Positions 48,174 to 56,303 of a DNA stretch of 64,000 nt are shown in pieces. Position numbers and translations under genes: made by a program. Position 1 is the first letter of the stretch. Every line of letters starts with the position of its first letter. Origin of the DNA: Murimonas intestini (GTDB taxonomy: Bacteria > Bacillota > Clostridia > Lachnospirales > Lachnospiraceae); contig QGGY01000003.1 of the NCBI GenBank assembly GCA_003148945.1, positions 62,001 to 126,000 on the forward strand. The letters run 5' to 3'. The notes below the pieces were generated by a model. That model ran no database searches. It was given only the letters and a program-made list of their open reading frames with translations, and had not been told where the DNA came from.

Positions 48174-48458
48174 ATGAAAGAAAAAATTATCACAGCAGTC
48201 AGTTCAGTCCTCATCTTTATTCCATGGACGATCCTGATCCTCAGAACAAATAAGTGGGCGCTGGAGAGTCCGGCAGCAGAAATACTGATCTTTTCCTACG
48301 CAGGATTTATGATAGCCAGTGCTGCCTTTGTTATCTGGGGATATATAAAAGAAAAAGTACAGAACACACTGATGAAAGGCTGCCTTGTTATTAATTGCCT
48401 TTATGGGGTGGGAGGAGCGGCAGCTATTATCATGATGCTGGTCCAGAAGCTGGTATAA
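48174..48458 (+). CDS. Small membrane protein after LanFEG
   Basis: 94 residues with three hydrophobic segments (about 5-22, 34-52, 66-90). AAAGGAG precedes ATG 48174, five bases after the permease stop, so it belongs to the transporter operon. The longer reading from 48120 overlaps the permease and is unlikely. Not recognised; it may be an accessory subunit or an immunity-type protein. Confidence 0.65.
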   Translation: MKEKIITAVSSVLIFIPWTILILRTNKWALESPAAEILIFSYAGFMIASAAFVIWGYIKEKVQNTLMKGCLVINCLYGVGGAAAIIMMLVQKLV

Positions 48459-48524
48459 ATGCGCATTGTGTTTCCGGCGTCCCCGGGACACGGGCTATCA
48501 GCAGCCGGCCGTAAGAAAATTATA

Positions 48525-48554
48525 TTGCCATCCGCCGCACTTATCGTGTAGAAT
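48525..48554 (+). promoter_or_regulatory. Promoter of the second response regulator
   Basis: -35 TTGCCA (48525-48530), 18-bp spacer, -10 TAGAAT (48549-48554), 25 bases before the start codon. Confidence 0.55.
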
Positions 48555-48578
48555 AGAAATCGATATAAGGAGGCGGCA

Positions 48579-49385
48579 ATGATAAAGAATGGATTTGAAA
48601 CAGCAGAGAGTGAAAGCAGGACACCGGACGGGAACGGATGTCATGCCGAGTATCAGGATGGATATGAAATATTAGTGGTTGAGGATGACGCTGACATCAA
48701 CCAGCTTTTGTGTAAAATATTAAAAAAGGCAGGCTATGCAGCCACGCAGGCTTTTTCTGGTACAGAGGCCAGGCTGCTTCTGGGGATATCTGTTCCGGAT
48801 ATGCTTATACTGGATCTTATGCTTCCGGGTCTGACAGGAGAGAAATTGATAGAGCTGATACGGGGAGAAATGGGGCTGGACATACCTATTCTCGTGCTTT
48901 CAGCCAAGGCAGGACTGGAAAGCAGGGTAGAGGCATTAAAAAGCGGGGCTGATGATTATCTTTTAAAGCCGTTTGAGCCGGAAGAACTGCTGGCACGTGT
49001 ATATGCGGTTCTCAGGCGCTGCCGGGGACAGCACGGCTCTGATACGGAGATACAGCCGGAAGGGCAGGGGGCCGGAAAGAAGGGCTTAAAGGAATTGTCT
49101 TATAAAAAGCTAAGTCTTTTTCCTGAGGCAAGGCGTGCTGTTATAGGTGAGAGAGAACTGCCGCTGACGGCCCATGAGTTCGATATCCTGGAATTGCTCA
49201 TCTCACAGCCGGAGAAGGTATATTCCAGGGAAAATCTCTATGAGCAGGTCTGGAAAGGCGGCTATTATGGTGAAGATAATACTGTTAATATGCATGTGAG
49301 TAATCTGAGGAAAAAGCTCTTGGCAGCGGATCCGGGGGAAGAGTATATAAGGACCGTGTGGGGGATAGGATTTAAAATGGCATAG
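48579..49385 (+). CDS. OmpR-family response regulator
   Basis: 268 residues. An extra 28-residue hydrophilic N-terminus, then a receiver domain with EDD and phosphorylated Asp79 in LILDLMLPGL, a charged linker (about 148-170), and an OmpR-type winged helix (LTAHEFDILELLISQ, MHVSNLRKKL, RTVWGIGFKM). AAGGAGG precedes the ATG. The cognate kinase is most likely the one at 51320, separated from it by two ABC genes. Confidence 0.92.
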   Translation: MIKNGFETAESESRTPDGNGCHAEYQDGYEILVVEDDADINQLLCKILKKAGYAATQAFSGTEARLLLGISVPDMLILDLMLPGLTGEKLIELIRGEMGLDIPILVLSAKAGLESRVEALKSGADDYLLKPFEPEELLARVYAVLRRCRGQHGSDTEIQPEGQGAGKKGLKELSYKKLSLFPEARRAVIGERELPLTAHEFDILELLISQPEKVYSRENLYEQVWKGGYYGEDNTVNMHVSNLRKKLLAADPGEEYIRTVWGIGFKMA

Positions 49386-49416
49386 ACTGTATTTGCCGGG
49401 GCAGGAGCTGGCCGGA

Positions 49417-49444
49417 TATCTTTATGATTTCTTTAAACTTTCTT
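49417..49444 (+). promoter_or_regulatory. Three direct repeats at 11-bp spacing (response-regulator box)
   Basis: TATCTT (49417), TTTCTT (49428) and TTTCTT (49439), each separated by exactly five bases. They lie upstream of TATAAT at 49470-49475 and probably bind the regulator encoded just before. Confidence 0.6.
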
Positions 49445-49469
49445 GAGTACTTATTTAGATGGGAATGGC

Positions 49470-49475
49470 TATAAT
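49470..49475 (+). promoter_or_regulatory. -10 box of the second ABC operon
   Basis: Perfect TATAAT. The nearest TTGAGT (49443) is 21 bases upstream, too far for a normal -35, so an activator is likely needed. Confidence 0.5.
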
Positions 49476-49492
49476 GAATCTGTCATTGAGAG

Positions 49493-49541
49493 ATGACATG
49501 ATGTTGGGGCAAAAGGTCTTTTAATCCTGGCATCATGTCAT
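49493..49541 (+). promoter_or_regulatory. Leader hairpin of the second ABC operon
   Basis: Perfect 11-bp inverted repeat ATGACATGATG (49493-49503) and CATCATGTCAT (49531-49541), with a 27-base loop that contains AAAAGGTCTTTT. It sits in the 5' leader about 50 bases before the ATPase start. It could be an operator or an RNA stem; it has no T tract. Confidence 0.5.
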
Positions 49542-49593
49542 TTAATATAAGGAGGAAAAAGGGCGGCCGTTTTCTGAGGCTGCAGAAAAGGAA

Positions 49594-50520
49594 ATGAAAG
49601 AATATGTAATTGAAGCCAGGGACTTAAAAAAGTCATATGGGGATGTATGTGCTCTTCAGGGGATAGACATAACCGTTGGACGGGGTGAGATCTATGGTCT
49701 CATAGGGGACAATGGGGCAGGCAAGACGACATTTTTGAAACTGCTGACAGGGCAGGTATGGCCGGACGGCGGAGAGTTGAGGATGTTTGGAGCATTTCAG
49801 CCAAAAGATCTGGAAAGACAGAGAAAACGCACAGGGGCAATCGTCGAAGCTGCGGGCTTCTATCCAAGGCTTACAGTGGAACAGAATCTGGAGTATTACA
49901 GGATCCAGCGGGGAATACCCGGGAAGGGGCGGATGAAGGAGGCTCTTAAAACAGTGGGACTATTGGATCAGAAAAGATCCAGAGGAGGGAATCTGTCCAT
50001 GGGAATGAAGCAGCGTCTCGGACTTGCAATAGCACTGCTGGGAGAGCCGGAGCTTCTTATACTGGACGAACCTATCAATGGACTTGATCCCAGCGGTATT
50101 ATCGAAATGAGGAATCTGCTGCTGAAGCTCTCCAGAGAGAAGAATATAACCATTATCCTTTCCAGCCATATCTTATCCGAGTTGGAGCAGACGGCAAATG
50201 TATTCGGCTTTCTAAGCAGAGGGTATCTGCTTGAACAGGTCTCAGCCAGTGAACTAAAGGAGAGGTGTTCGGCCTATATCAGCATCGCTGTGTCCGAGCC
50301 TGGGAAATATACAGCATTTCTTGAGAAGGAACTGAAAGAGACAGGATACCAGGTGATGCCTGATGGAGCTGTCCGTATCTGCTGTCCGACATGGGATATT
50401 CAGGAATACAGTGCGCTGGCCAGCCGTCATGGGATAGACGTGTACGGCCTGGAAAAGAAGCAGGAGGCTTTAGAGGATTATTATATGAATCTGAAGAACA
50501 GGGGGAAACTGGCATGCTGA
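49594..50520 (+). CDS. ABC ATPase, lantibiotic/bacitracin export type
   Basis: 308 residues: Walker A GDNGAGKTT (38-46), E-loop Glu85 in TGAIVEAAGFYPRL, signature LSMGMKQRL, Walker B LILDEPINGLDP, then about 90 extra residues (from ELKERCSAYISIAVS) as in BcrA-like ATPases. It overlaps the following permease start. The group is known for removal of antimicrobial peptides; specificity is not shown. Confidence 0.9.
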   Translation: MKEYVIEARDLKKSYGDVCALQGIDITVGRGEIYGLIGDNGAGKTTFLKLLTGQVWPDGGELRMFGAFQPKDLERQRKRTGAIVEAAGFYPRLTVEQNLEYYRIQRGIPGKGRMKEALKTVGLLDQKRSRGGNLSMGMKQRLGLAIALLGEPELLILDEPINGLDPSGIIEMRNLLLKLSREKNITIILSSHILSELEQTANVFGFLSRGYLLEQVSASELKERCSAYISIAVSEPGKYTAFLEKELKETGYQVMPDGAVRICCPTWDIQEYSALASRHGIDVYGLEKKQEALEDYYMNLKNRGKLAC

Positions 50521-51293
50521 ATTATATTAAAAGTGAATTATACAGGATAGCTCATGGCAGAGAAATCTATCTGGTAACGGCTGCTCTGGCCGGACTGACG
50601 CTGCTGATGAATCTGGTATTGTTTATTTTTGACAGAGCTACTCCGGATTTTCCGTATGCTACAGTCCAGTTTTCAATGAATACACTTATAAGCAGCCTTC
50701 CCGCCATGTTTCTTGTCTCACTTGTAATGGTAAATTTTTTATTCGGGGAGGAATACAGGAACGGGACGCTGAAAAACCTTGTATCCTTTGGAATACCAAG
50801 GATAGTGTTTTTTGTTGGAAAATGTACAGTGTGCCTGATCTGCCTGGCAGCCTGTCTGGCCGTTGTTCTGCCTGTCTATATAGGAAGCGCTTACCTGCTG
50901 CTGCATGAACCTGGTTTTCTTTCTGTATCAGTGATGCTTAGAGGAGTTGCCGCTAATATTCCGGCCTCCGCTGCTTCAGCCGTCCTGGCGGTGACATTGC
51001 TCTGTCTTCTAAAGAAGGAGATAAATGTGGTCATCTGGTGGATGGCGATCATGTGGGGGATTCCCACAGCCAGTTTTTTTATTGGTCTGAAAGTTGATAT
51101 AGTGGAAAAGATATCAGAGTGGATGCCCTGGAATTATCTGCAGTATGAGGTGGCGGCAAATATGAGCGGGGTATACAAATGTCTCTGGGAGACACCTTCA
51201 GGCCTGGCTAAATGTATCATTGCGGGTCTGGCGGGAATTATTATATTTACAGCTGCGGGAATTGCAGGTTTTAGAAAAAAAGAGATTCAGTGA
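50514..51293 (+). CDS. ABC-2 permease
   Basis: 259-residue membrane protein with six hydrophobic segments, beginning MLNYIKSELYRIAHGREIYL like BcrB/LanE-type permeases. ATG 50514 overlaps the ATPase stop (50518-50520), which makes the long upstream reading unnecessary. Only one permease is present, so the transporter may be a homodimer in the membrane. Confidence 0.85.
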   Translation: MLNYIKSELYRIAHGREIYLVTAALAGLTLLMNLVLFIFDRATPDFPYATVQFSMNTLISSLPAMFLVSLVMVNFLFGEEYRNGTLKNLVSFGIPRIVFFVGKCTVCLICLAACLAVVLPVYIGSAYLLLHEPGFLSVSVMLRGVAANIPASAASAVLAVTLLCLLKKEINVVIWWMAIMWGIPTASFFIGLKVDIVEKISEWMPWNYLQYEVAANMSGVYKCLWETPSGLAKCIIAGLAGIIIFTAAGIAGFRKKEIQ

Positions 51294-51319
51294 GAATGAG
51301 CCGGGGAGGGGAGCAGAAG

Positions 51320-52243
51320 ATGCTTTATGGGATACTGGCAGCAGTAAGTCTGGCAGCTCTGTGGATAAGTGTCCGCTATATTGGGCTGAGAAAGGCGATC
51401 CGTAATTCAGACAGGGAGCTTCAGGAGATAACAGAAGACCTGGAGCAGAACAGGATAGTTAAGATGTCAGTGCCCTGCCGGGAACTGGAGGGCCTGCTTA
51501 TTACTGTGAATGAAGCCCTGGAAGGCATCCGCAGGCAGAAAGTGGCCTATGAGGACAGGGAGGCAAAGCTTCAGAGGCAGATAGAGAACATCAGCCATGA
51601 TCTGCGCACTCCTCTTACAGCAATTATAGGATATCTGGATCTGATAAATACAGAAACACTTGGTGAAGATGATGCGCAGTCGTTTGAGACAGTAAGAAAA
51701 AGAGCAGGAATGCTTCAGCGCCTTGTATCCCAGTTCTATGATCTGGCAAGACTGGAAGCAGGTGATTACAACTTAGACATGCAGGAGGCAGATATAGGCA
51801 AGATGCTTCGCGAGGAGCTGCTGGACAGTTTTGGTGATATGGAGCAGAAAGGTATCCAGGTGGAGGTAGAGATACCTGAGAGACCTGTCATGATATGCTG
51901 CGATCAGGATGCCATGGGGAGGATCTTTCTGAATCTGATCCAGAATGCCGGCAGATATGCTGCCAGCACTTTGAAGGTAGCTGTGGATGTCCATGATAAA
52001 ATAACAATGATCTCGTTTGAAAATGATGTAAAGGAAATGAAACATGAGGAAGCAAACAGGCTTTTTGACAGATTCTATACTGCTGACCCGGCGAGGGGAC
52101 AGGGAGGAACAGGACTTGGGCTTACCATTTCCAGGCATCTGACAGAGTCTATGGGAGGAATCATGGATGCAAAGCTTACAGAAGAAGACGGAAGAGAGTG
52201 GCTTAAGATCGTAAGTTGTTACTGTTCACTCCGTGACCAGTAA
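51320..52243 (+). CDS. Sensor histidine kinase with a short sensor part
   Basis: 307 residues: one N-terminal membrane helix, a coiled linker, HisKA with His93 in ENISHDLRTPLTAIIGY, and HATPase motifs NLIQNAGRYA and GGTGLGLTISRHL. No extracytoplasmic sensor domain exists, so it probably senses through the transporter, as BceS-like kinases do. ATG 51320 follows GGGGAGGGGAG; upstream GTG/ATG codons overlap the permease end. The final eight codons and the stop lie inside a dispersed palindromic repeat (52218-52244), so the C-terminus has been replaced. Confidence 0.88.
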   Translation: MLYGILAAVSLAALWISVRYIGLRKAIRNSDRELQEITEDLEQNRIVKMSVPCRELEGLLITVNEALEGIRRQKVAYEDREAKLQRQIENISHDLRTPLTAIIGYLDLINTETLGEDDAQSFETVRKRAGMLQRLVSQFYDLARLEAGDYNLDMQEADIGKMLREELLDSFGDMEQKGIQVEVEIPERPVMICCDQDAMGRIFLNLIQNAGRYAASTLKVAVDVHDKITMISFENDVKEMKHEEANRLFDRFYTADPARGQGGTGLGLTISRHLTESMGGIMDAKLTEEDGREWLKIVSCYCSLRDQ

Positions 52244-52244
52244 C
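52218..52244. repeat. 27-bp palindromic repeat, copy 3
   Basis: Exact reverse complement of 42297-42323. It supplies the last codons and the TAA stop (52241-52243) of the histidine kinase gene. Confidence 0.9.
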
Positions 52245-52265
52245 CGTAAGTTCTTTCAAATCTAT

Positions 52266-52294
52266 TTGACAGGAGAGCTCTTTTGTGATATATT
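52266..52294 (+). promoter_or_regulatory. Promoter of the riboswitch operon
   Basis: -35 TTGACA (52266-52271), 17-bp spacer, -10 TATATT (52289-52294). Predicted transcription starts at about 52301, at the foot of the riboswitch. Confidence 0.85.
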
Positions 52295-52301
52295 CTTAAC
52301 A

Positions 52302-52406
52302 AGCAATTGAAAGGGAGTAGCTGAACATCCAGAGATGGATGGGTTTGAAATCGTCAACCGATGCCGTATGGCATCCGTATCAAATGAGATAGCAAGACTT
52401 TTATTG
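52302..52406 (+). promoter_or_regulatory. yybP-ykoY manganese riboswitch
   Basis: Aptamer features in order: closing stem P1 formed by CAATTGAAAG (52304-52313) and CTTTTATTG (52398-52406); the conserved GGGAGTAGC; CGTCAA in the distal arm; and AGCAAGAC (52391-52398) at the 3' side. These match the yybP-ykoY class, which binds Mn2+. The 3' P1 strand overlaps a terminator, so Mn2+ binding should let transcription continue (an ON switch). Confidence 0.82.
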
Positions 52407-52437
52407 TGGCAGATGTCATAATAATGGTCTTTTTTTG
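52394..52437 (+). terminator. Riboswitch-controlled terminator
   Basis: AAGAC (52394-52398) plus the bases that also form P1 pair with the segment ending GGTCTT (52426-52431), followed by seven T. It is mutually exclusive with aptamer stem P1. Confidence 0.75.
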
Positions 52438-52495
52438 TATACTAAATTAACCCTGTGATATCTGTCATACACTTGCTGAAGAAAGAGAGGATATC

Positions 52496-52921
52496 ATGAG
52501 TAAAGGGTTAGAAAGAAAAGAAATTATGGAGGCCATATGGGCCGGAGAAGCAGCGCTGATCAGTCTGACAGAGGCCGGGGAAAGGCTGGGAAGTGCCAGA
52601 AACTGGGGTATATTTGATATGCTGGGAGGTGGCTTCATCACGGATTTTGTAAAGCATTCCAGAATGAATGATGCTGCCAGATGCATGGAAGAAGCCAGGA
52701 GGAATCTGAGGATTTTCCAGCGGGAATTGAAGGATATACAGGTTCCGATGGAATTTAGTATAGAAGTGAACGGTTTCCTTTCATTTGCTGATTTCTTTTT
52801 TGATGGCCTGGTGGCTGATTATCTGGTGCAGACAAAGATCAATGAGGCCCGAGAACAGGTGGAGGATGCTAAAATGCATGTCAGCCGCCTTTTAGAAAAA
52901 CTGAAAACCATACATGAATAA
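52496..52921 (+). CDS. Unknown helical protein under the Mn riboswitch
   Basis: 141 residues, mostly amphipathic helix, without signal peptide or membrane segment. Recognisable stretches are ISLTEAGERLGSARNWGIFDMLGGGFITDFVKHSRM and a C-terminal helix NEAREQVEDAKMHVSRLLEKL. Similar small proteins seem to occur in Firmicutes but no function is known to me. GAGAGG precedes the ATG. It is the first gene after the manganese riboswitch, so a role in metal homeostasis is inferred. Confidence 0.75.
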   Translation: MSKGLERKEIMEAIWAGEAALISLTEAGERLGSARNWGIFDMLGGGFITDFVKHSRMNDAARCMEEARRNLRIFQRELKDIQVPMEFSIEVNGFLSFADFFFDGLVADYLVQTKINEAREQVEDAKMHVSRLLEKLKTIHE

Positions 52922-52978
52922 AAGAGGCGTTTGCAGAAGAGGCAGGCGTTTCGGTGAACTGATGAAAGGAGAGTAACT

Positions 52979-53338
52979 ATGGGTTGTCTTGGAAATTTAT
53001 TGTGGTTTATTTTTGGAGGAGCATTGAGCGGACTGAGCTGGTGCCTTGCTGGATGTCTCTGGTGTATAACAATCGTTGGTATCCCTGTGGGGGTACAGTG
53101 TTTTAAGCTGGCAGGTTTGAGTTTTTTCCCATTTGGCAAGGAAGTGCGTTACGGCGGAGGCGCCGGATCATTTTTGCTCAATATTGTCTGGCTGCTGTTA
53201 TCAGGTCTTGTCCTGGCAGTAGAACACGCCATTTTTGGCATTGTACTCTGTGTGACTGTAGTCGGAATACCTTTTGGGCTGCAGCAGTTCAAGCTTGCTA
53301 AGCTTGCTCTGATGCCATTTGGGGCTGAGGTGTATTAA
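52979..53338 (+). CDS. YccF family membrane protein
   Basis: 119 residues made of two copies of the YccF module, each with a membrane segment and the motif IVGIPVGVQCFKLAGLSFFPFGKEV or VVGIPFGLQQFKLAKLALMPFGAEV (first residues shown in part). Function is unknown. GAAAGGAG precedes the ATG. It follows the helical protein by 57 bases and is probably read from the same riboswitch-controlled promoter. Confidence 0.88.
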   Translation: MGCLGNLLWFIFGGALSGLSWCLAGCLWCITIVGIPVGVQCFKLAGLSFFPFGKEVRYGGGAGSFLLNIVWLLLSGLVLAVEHAIFGIVLCVTVVGIPFGLQQFKLAKLALMPFGAEVY

Positions 53339-53399
53339 ATTCAAGCCATGGAGCGGGATGCAGTACTGGATAGCATAACAAAATCAGGAGGAATAAGAA

Positions 53400-53972
53400 A
53401 TGAAAGACAGACCTGTATTAGATAAAAAGCTGGATAGCAAAACATTTCGGGAGTTTTACTATTTAAAGGAAGAACTAGTGGATTTTTGCAGAAAAAACGG
53501 ATTGCCCGCTTCAGGAGGGAAGATAGAAATCACGGACAGGATTGCTTACTTTCTTGATACAGGAAAAGCGATGCCGGTTTCGGCTGTACGGAAAAAAGTT
53601 TCGGCTATGGGGGAAATTGATGAGGATACAGAAATAGAACCGGACTTTGTCTGCAGTGAAAGGCATCGGGCTTTTTTTAAAGAGCACATTGGGGAGAGCT
53701 TTTCTTTTAATGTGGCATTTCAAAAGTGGCTAAAGAACAATACAGGAAAAACCTACAGACAGGCGATTGAAAGCTATTATCAGATCTTGGAAGATAAGAA
53801 AAAGGGTAAAACTGTTATAGATAAACAATTTGAATATAATACATATATTCGTGACTTTTTCGCGGATAATAAGGGAAAATCATTGGACCAGGCAATTAAG
53901 TGCTGGAATTATAAAAAACAGCTGCAGGGACATAATCGATATGAAAAGTCGGACCTGGCAGCATTGGAATGA
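53400..53972 (+). CDS. SAP domain protein (DUF6434-like)
   Basis: 190 residues. An N-terminal SAP-like helix-extension-helix (residues 17-58: LKEELVDFCRKNGLPASGGKIEITDRIAYFLDTG with key residues Leu, Gly and Arg) that commonly binds nucleic acid. A C-terminal module contains FSFNVAFQKWLKNNTGKTYRQAIESY and a related second copy (ADNKGKSLDQAIKCW). AGGAGG precedes the ATG. Function is unknown. Confidence 0.75.
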   Translation: MKDRPVLDKKLDSKTFREFYYLKEELVDFCRKNGLPASGGKIEITDRIAYFLDTGKAMPVSAVRKKVSAMGEIDEDTEIEPDFVCSERHRAFFKEHIGESFSFNVAFQKWLKNNTGKTYRQAIESYYQILEDKKKGKTVIDKQFEYNTYIRDFFADNKGKSLDQAIKCWNYKKQLQGHNRYEKSDLAALE

Positions 53973-54037
53973 CAAGTTGGGATACCTGGGGTGGGGAATA
54001 TTAAGAATGAGACCGTGGGGAAATACTGCATAATCTG

Positions 54038-54068
54038 AAAAAGGAGATGCTCCTATGGGAACATCTCC
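54038..54068 (-). terminator. Terminator of the - strand ABC operon
   Basis: GGAGATG (54043-54049) pairs with CATCTCC (54062-54068). On the - strand the hairpin is followed by TTTTT and lies 16 bases past the ATPase stop. Confidence 0.75.
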
Positions 54069-54084
54069 GCCGAAGGTACTCTTT

Positions 54085-54783
54085 TTAGGGATTATAATGG
54101 TCAAAATCTGTGATTTCCCGGTATCGGGCAGCGATGGCATCCGTGATGGGAATCAGCCGGCAGTCCTCAATGGTATAGATCTGGTCGCAGAGCTGCTCAA
54201 TATCCTGAAAACGGTGAGAGGTCAGAAAAATAGTTTTCCCCTCTGCTTTTAACATACGGATAATGGCTTTGACATCCTCATAGGTTTTATAGTCCAAAGC
54301 GTTGAAGGGTTCGTCCAGAACCAGGATATCCTGGTTCTCCATAATTGCCTGTGCCAGTCCCAGTTTTTGTTTCATGCCCAGAGAATAGTTGTCTGTCTTC
54401 GTGGTATTATCAGGGTCAAGGCCCACCTTGACCATAGCGTCTCGGATTTCACGGTCACCGATTTTTCCCTGAATGTCAGCAAGAAATTTTAAATTACGGA
54501 ACCCGCTGTAGATGCCGATAAATCCCGGCGAGTTAATAAATACCCCCATATTTTCAGGAAAATCCATGCCGCCTTCTCCAAGCTGTTTTCCCCGCACGAA
54601 TACGTTTCCCGTGTCCGGCCTTTCAAATCCGCATAATATCTTGAATAATACTGACTTTCCGCTTCCGTTGGCGCCTATAAGCCCAACGGTTTTTCCTTGT
54701 TCCACGCACAGAGAAACATTTTTAATGATTTCATGTTTGCCGAAGCTTTTTGATATATTCTGAAGTTCAATATATGGTTTCAC
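54085..54783 (-). CDS. ABC transporter ATP-binding protein
   Basis: 232 residues: Walker A GANGSGKSVLFK, Asn in place of the Q-loop Gln (MGVFINSPGFIGIY), signature YSLGMKQKL, Walker B LVLDEPFNALD, H-loop TSHRF. The start is GTG 54783 because AGGAGG lies seven bases upstream; the ATG at 54804 has no site. Last gene of a three-gene export operon. Confidence 0.9.
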   Translation of the reverse strand: MKPYIELQNISKSFGKHEIIKNVSLCVEQGKTVGLIGANGSGKSVLFKILCGFERPDTGNVFVRGKQLGEGGMDFPENMGVFINSPGFIGIYSGFRNLKFLADIQGKIGDREIRDAMVKVGLDPDNTTKTDNYSLGMKQKLGLAQAIMENQDILVLDEPFNALDYKTYEDVKAIIRMLKAEGKTIFLTSHRFQDIEQLCDQIYTIEDCRLIPITDAIAARYREITDFDHYNP

Positions 54784-54803
54784 ATTACATCCTCCTGATT
54801 CCA

Positions 54804-56294
54804 TTATTTTTTATATCCATATTTTAATAACCATCCAAGCATAAGTACAAGTGCGAAGACCAGAATACCTATTGCAGTAAGGGCTGGAATTCCGGCTTCT
54901 GTTTCAAAAAGGCCGGTTCGGGCTGTGCAGGAAAGTCCCAGCGGGAGATAGGCGGTACACGATATGGGTATCACGCAGAGCAGATTTCCGGCAAGCAGCA
55001 CCAGGAATCCCGCGGTGATCTGTCTGCACAGCAGGTATACGGCAAACATGATCAGGAACTGCAGCATGGTGTCAAGAAATTTCATAGTCAGGGCAAACAG
55101 CAGTATTTTTCCTGAAATTATGTGGATTCCTCCGCCAAAGACACAGGAACTTATGACTGCGCCCAGAAACCAAATGACAGTGTACAGAAAAAGGAATTGC
55201 CCGCAGACTGATAAGATACCACCCATCAGCTTTTTTCGGCTTTTTACGCGAGTCAGCAAAAAGAGAGATTTTCCGTTTACTGTCTGCTCTATAAATATCG
55301 CCAGTAAATAAAGAGGCGCGCCGTTTACGATCAGCATTTCAAGAAATGGAAGAATCTGAAAATAGCCTGTTCCATGTCCCGAAAATAAATAGTTTATCCA
55401 TTCCTCATCCGGCATAGAACCGGAAATTCTCAATCTTTTGTACAGGATAACGACTGCGGCAGTAATACACAGGATAAGGAAATTCCTGGACGTCATGAGC
55501 TGCCGGCGGTAGTACGGTGCGATTCCGTGACATTTCTTCGGAAACGTGATATTGAAACCCCACCAAAAGCCCCTGACAGAAACCAGGATCACAGAAATCA
55601 TTGCACATACCGTAAAGCAGGTGATCAGAAAACGATGTGGTGTACCTATGTTATGATGCAAAATCAACAGATGGTTTAACCCTGTAAAGGGCATATCCTG
55701 CAGGATTGGGGCTTTTATCCAAAGAGCTGCAAACAGGTATAGCACAATAATGATTTTGGCAACACATCTCCGCTTCCAAAAGTGACCCATCCAAAGGAAA
55801 AGCCCAAACACCATCCATGTTCCAAAGAATTGATAGACAGAGCAGAGGAGAAAGGCCTGCAGGGGAGATGAAAAGCAGTGCTGCAGGTATTCAAACAATT
55901 CCGCCTGTCCGCTGCTCCCCTTGATCGCCCACTGATTCCCGCCTAAAAGCCCAATGCCGGATGAGAGAACTGCCGCTGTCTGTACACAGAGCAGGACTGC
56001 GGCGATGACACCGAGGGCCAGCCATTTTTGGGAGAAATAGGCGTGGTAACTGCCAAACCTTGATATGGTAAGCGGGCTGTCATCCTCTATGAATGGAAAA
56101 ACACTTAACAGCACAAGCGGCAGCATAAAGTAGGTCAGATAATAGTGGTCGGATACAGCGGATAGAAGGTGCTGTTCAAAGCTCAGGGGAGTGTTTACAC
56201 GTTCACTGAGGGAGAAGACCAGACATCCGAGAAACAGCGCAAATGCCTTTCCGAATCCCCATATATGAACGTTTTTCCGTATCAGCGCTCTCAT
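54804..56294 (-). CDS. Large polytopic membrane protein of the ABC operon
   Basis: 496 residues with about twelve hydrophobic segments and a basic loop (VKSRKKLMGG near 345). Not a recognised family. It lies between an ATPase and an ABC-2 permease gene, so it is most likely a second permease subunit. Confidence 0.7.
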   Translation of the reverse strand: MRALIRKNVHIWGFGKAFALFLGCLVFSLSERVNTPLSFEQHLLSAVSDHYYLTYFMLPLVLLSVFPFIEDDSPLTISRFGSYHAYFSQKWLALGVIAAVLLCVQTAAVLSSGIGLLGGNQWAIKGSSGQAELFEYLQHCFSSPLQAFLLCSVYQFFGTWMVFGLFLWMGHFWKRRCVAKIIIVLYLFAALWIKAPILQDMPFTGLNHLLILHHNIGTPHRFLITCFTVCAMISVILVSVRGFWWGFNITFPKKCHGIAPYYRRQLMTSRNFLILCITAAVVILYKRLRISGSMPDEEWINYLFSGHGTGYFQILPFLEMLIVNGAPLYLLAIFIEQTVNGKSLFLLTRVKSRKKLMGGILSVCGQFLFLYTVIWFLGAVISSCVFGGGIHIISGKILLFALTMKFLDTMLQFLIMFAVYLLCRQITAGFLVLLAGNLLCVIPISCTAYLPLGLSCTARTGLFETEAGIPALTAIGILVFALVLMLGWLLKYGYKK

Positions 56295-56303
56295 AATGGC
56301 CTC

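Noticed and set aside
49443-49475. TTGAGT as -35 for the second ABC operon
   Set aside because: The spacing to TATAAT is 21 bases, too long for a normal promoter; the phased repeats explain the region better.
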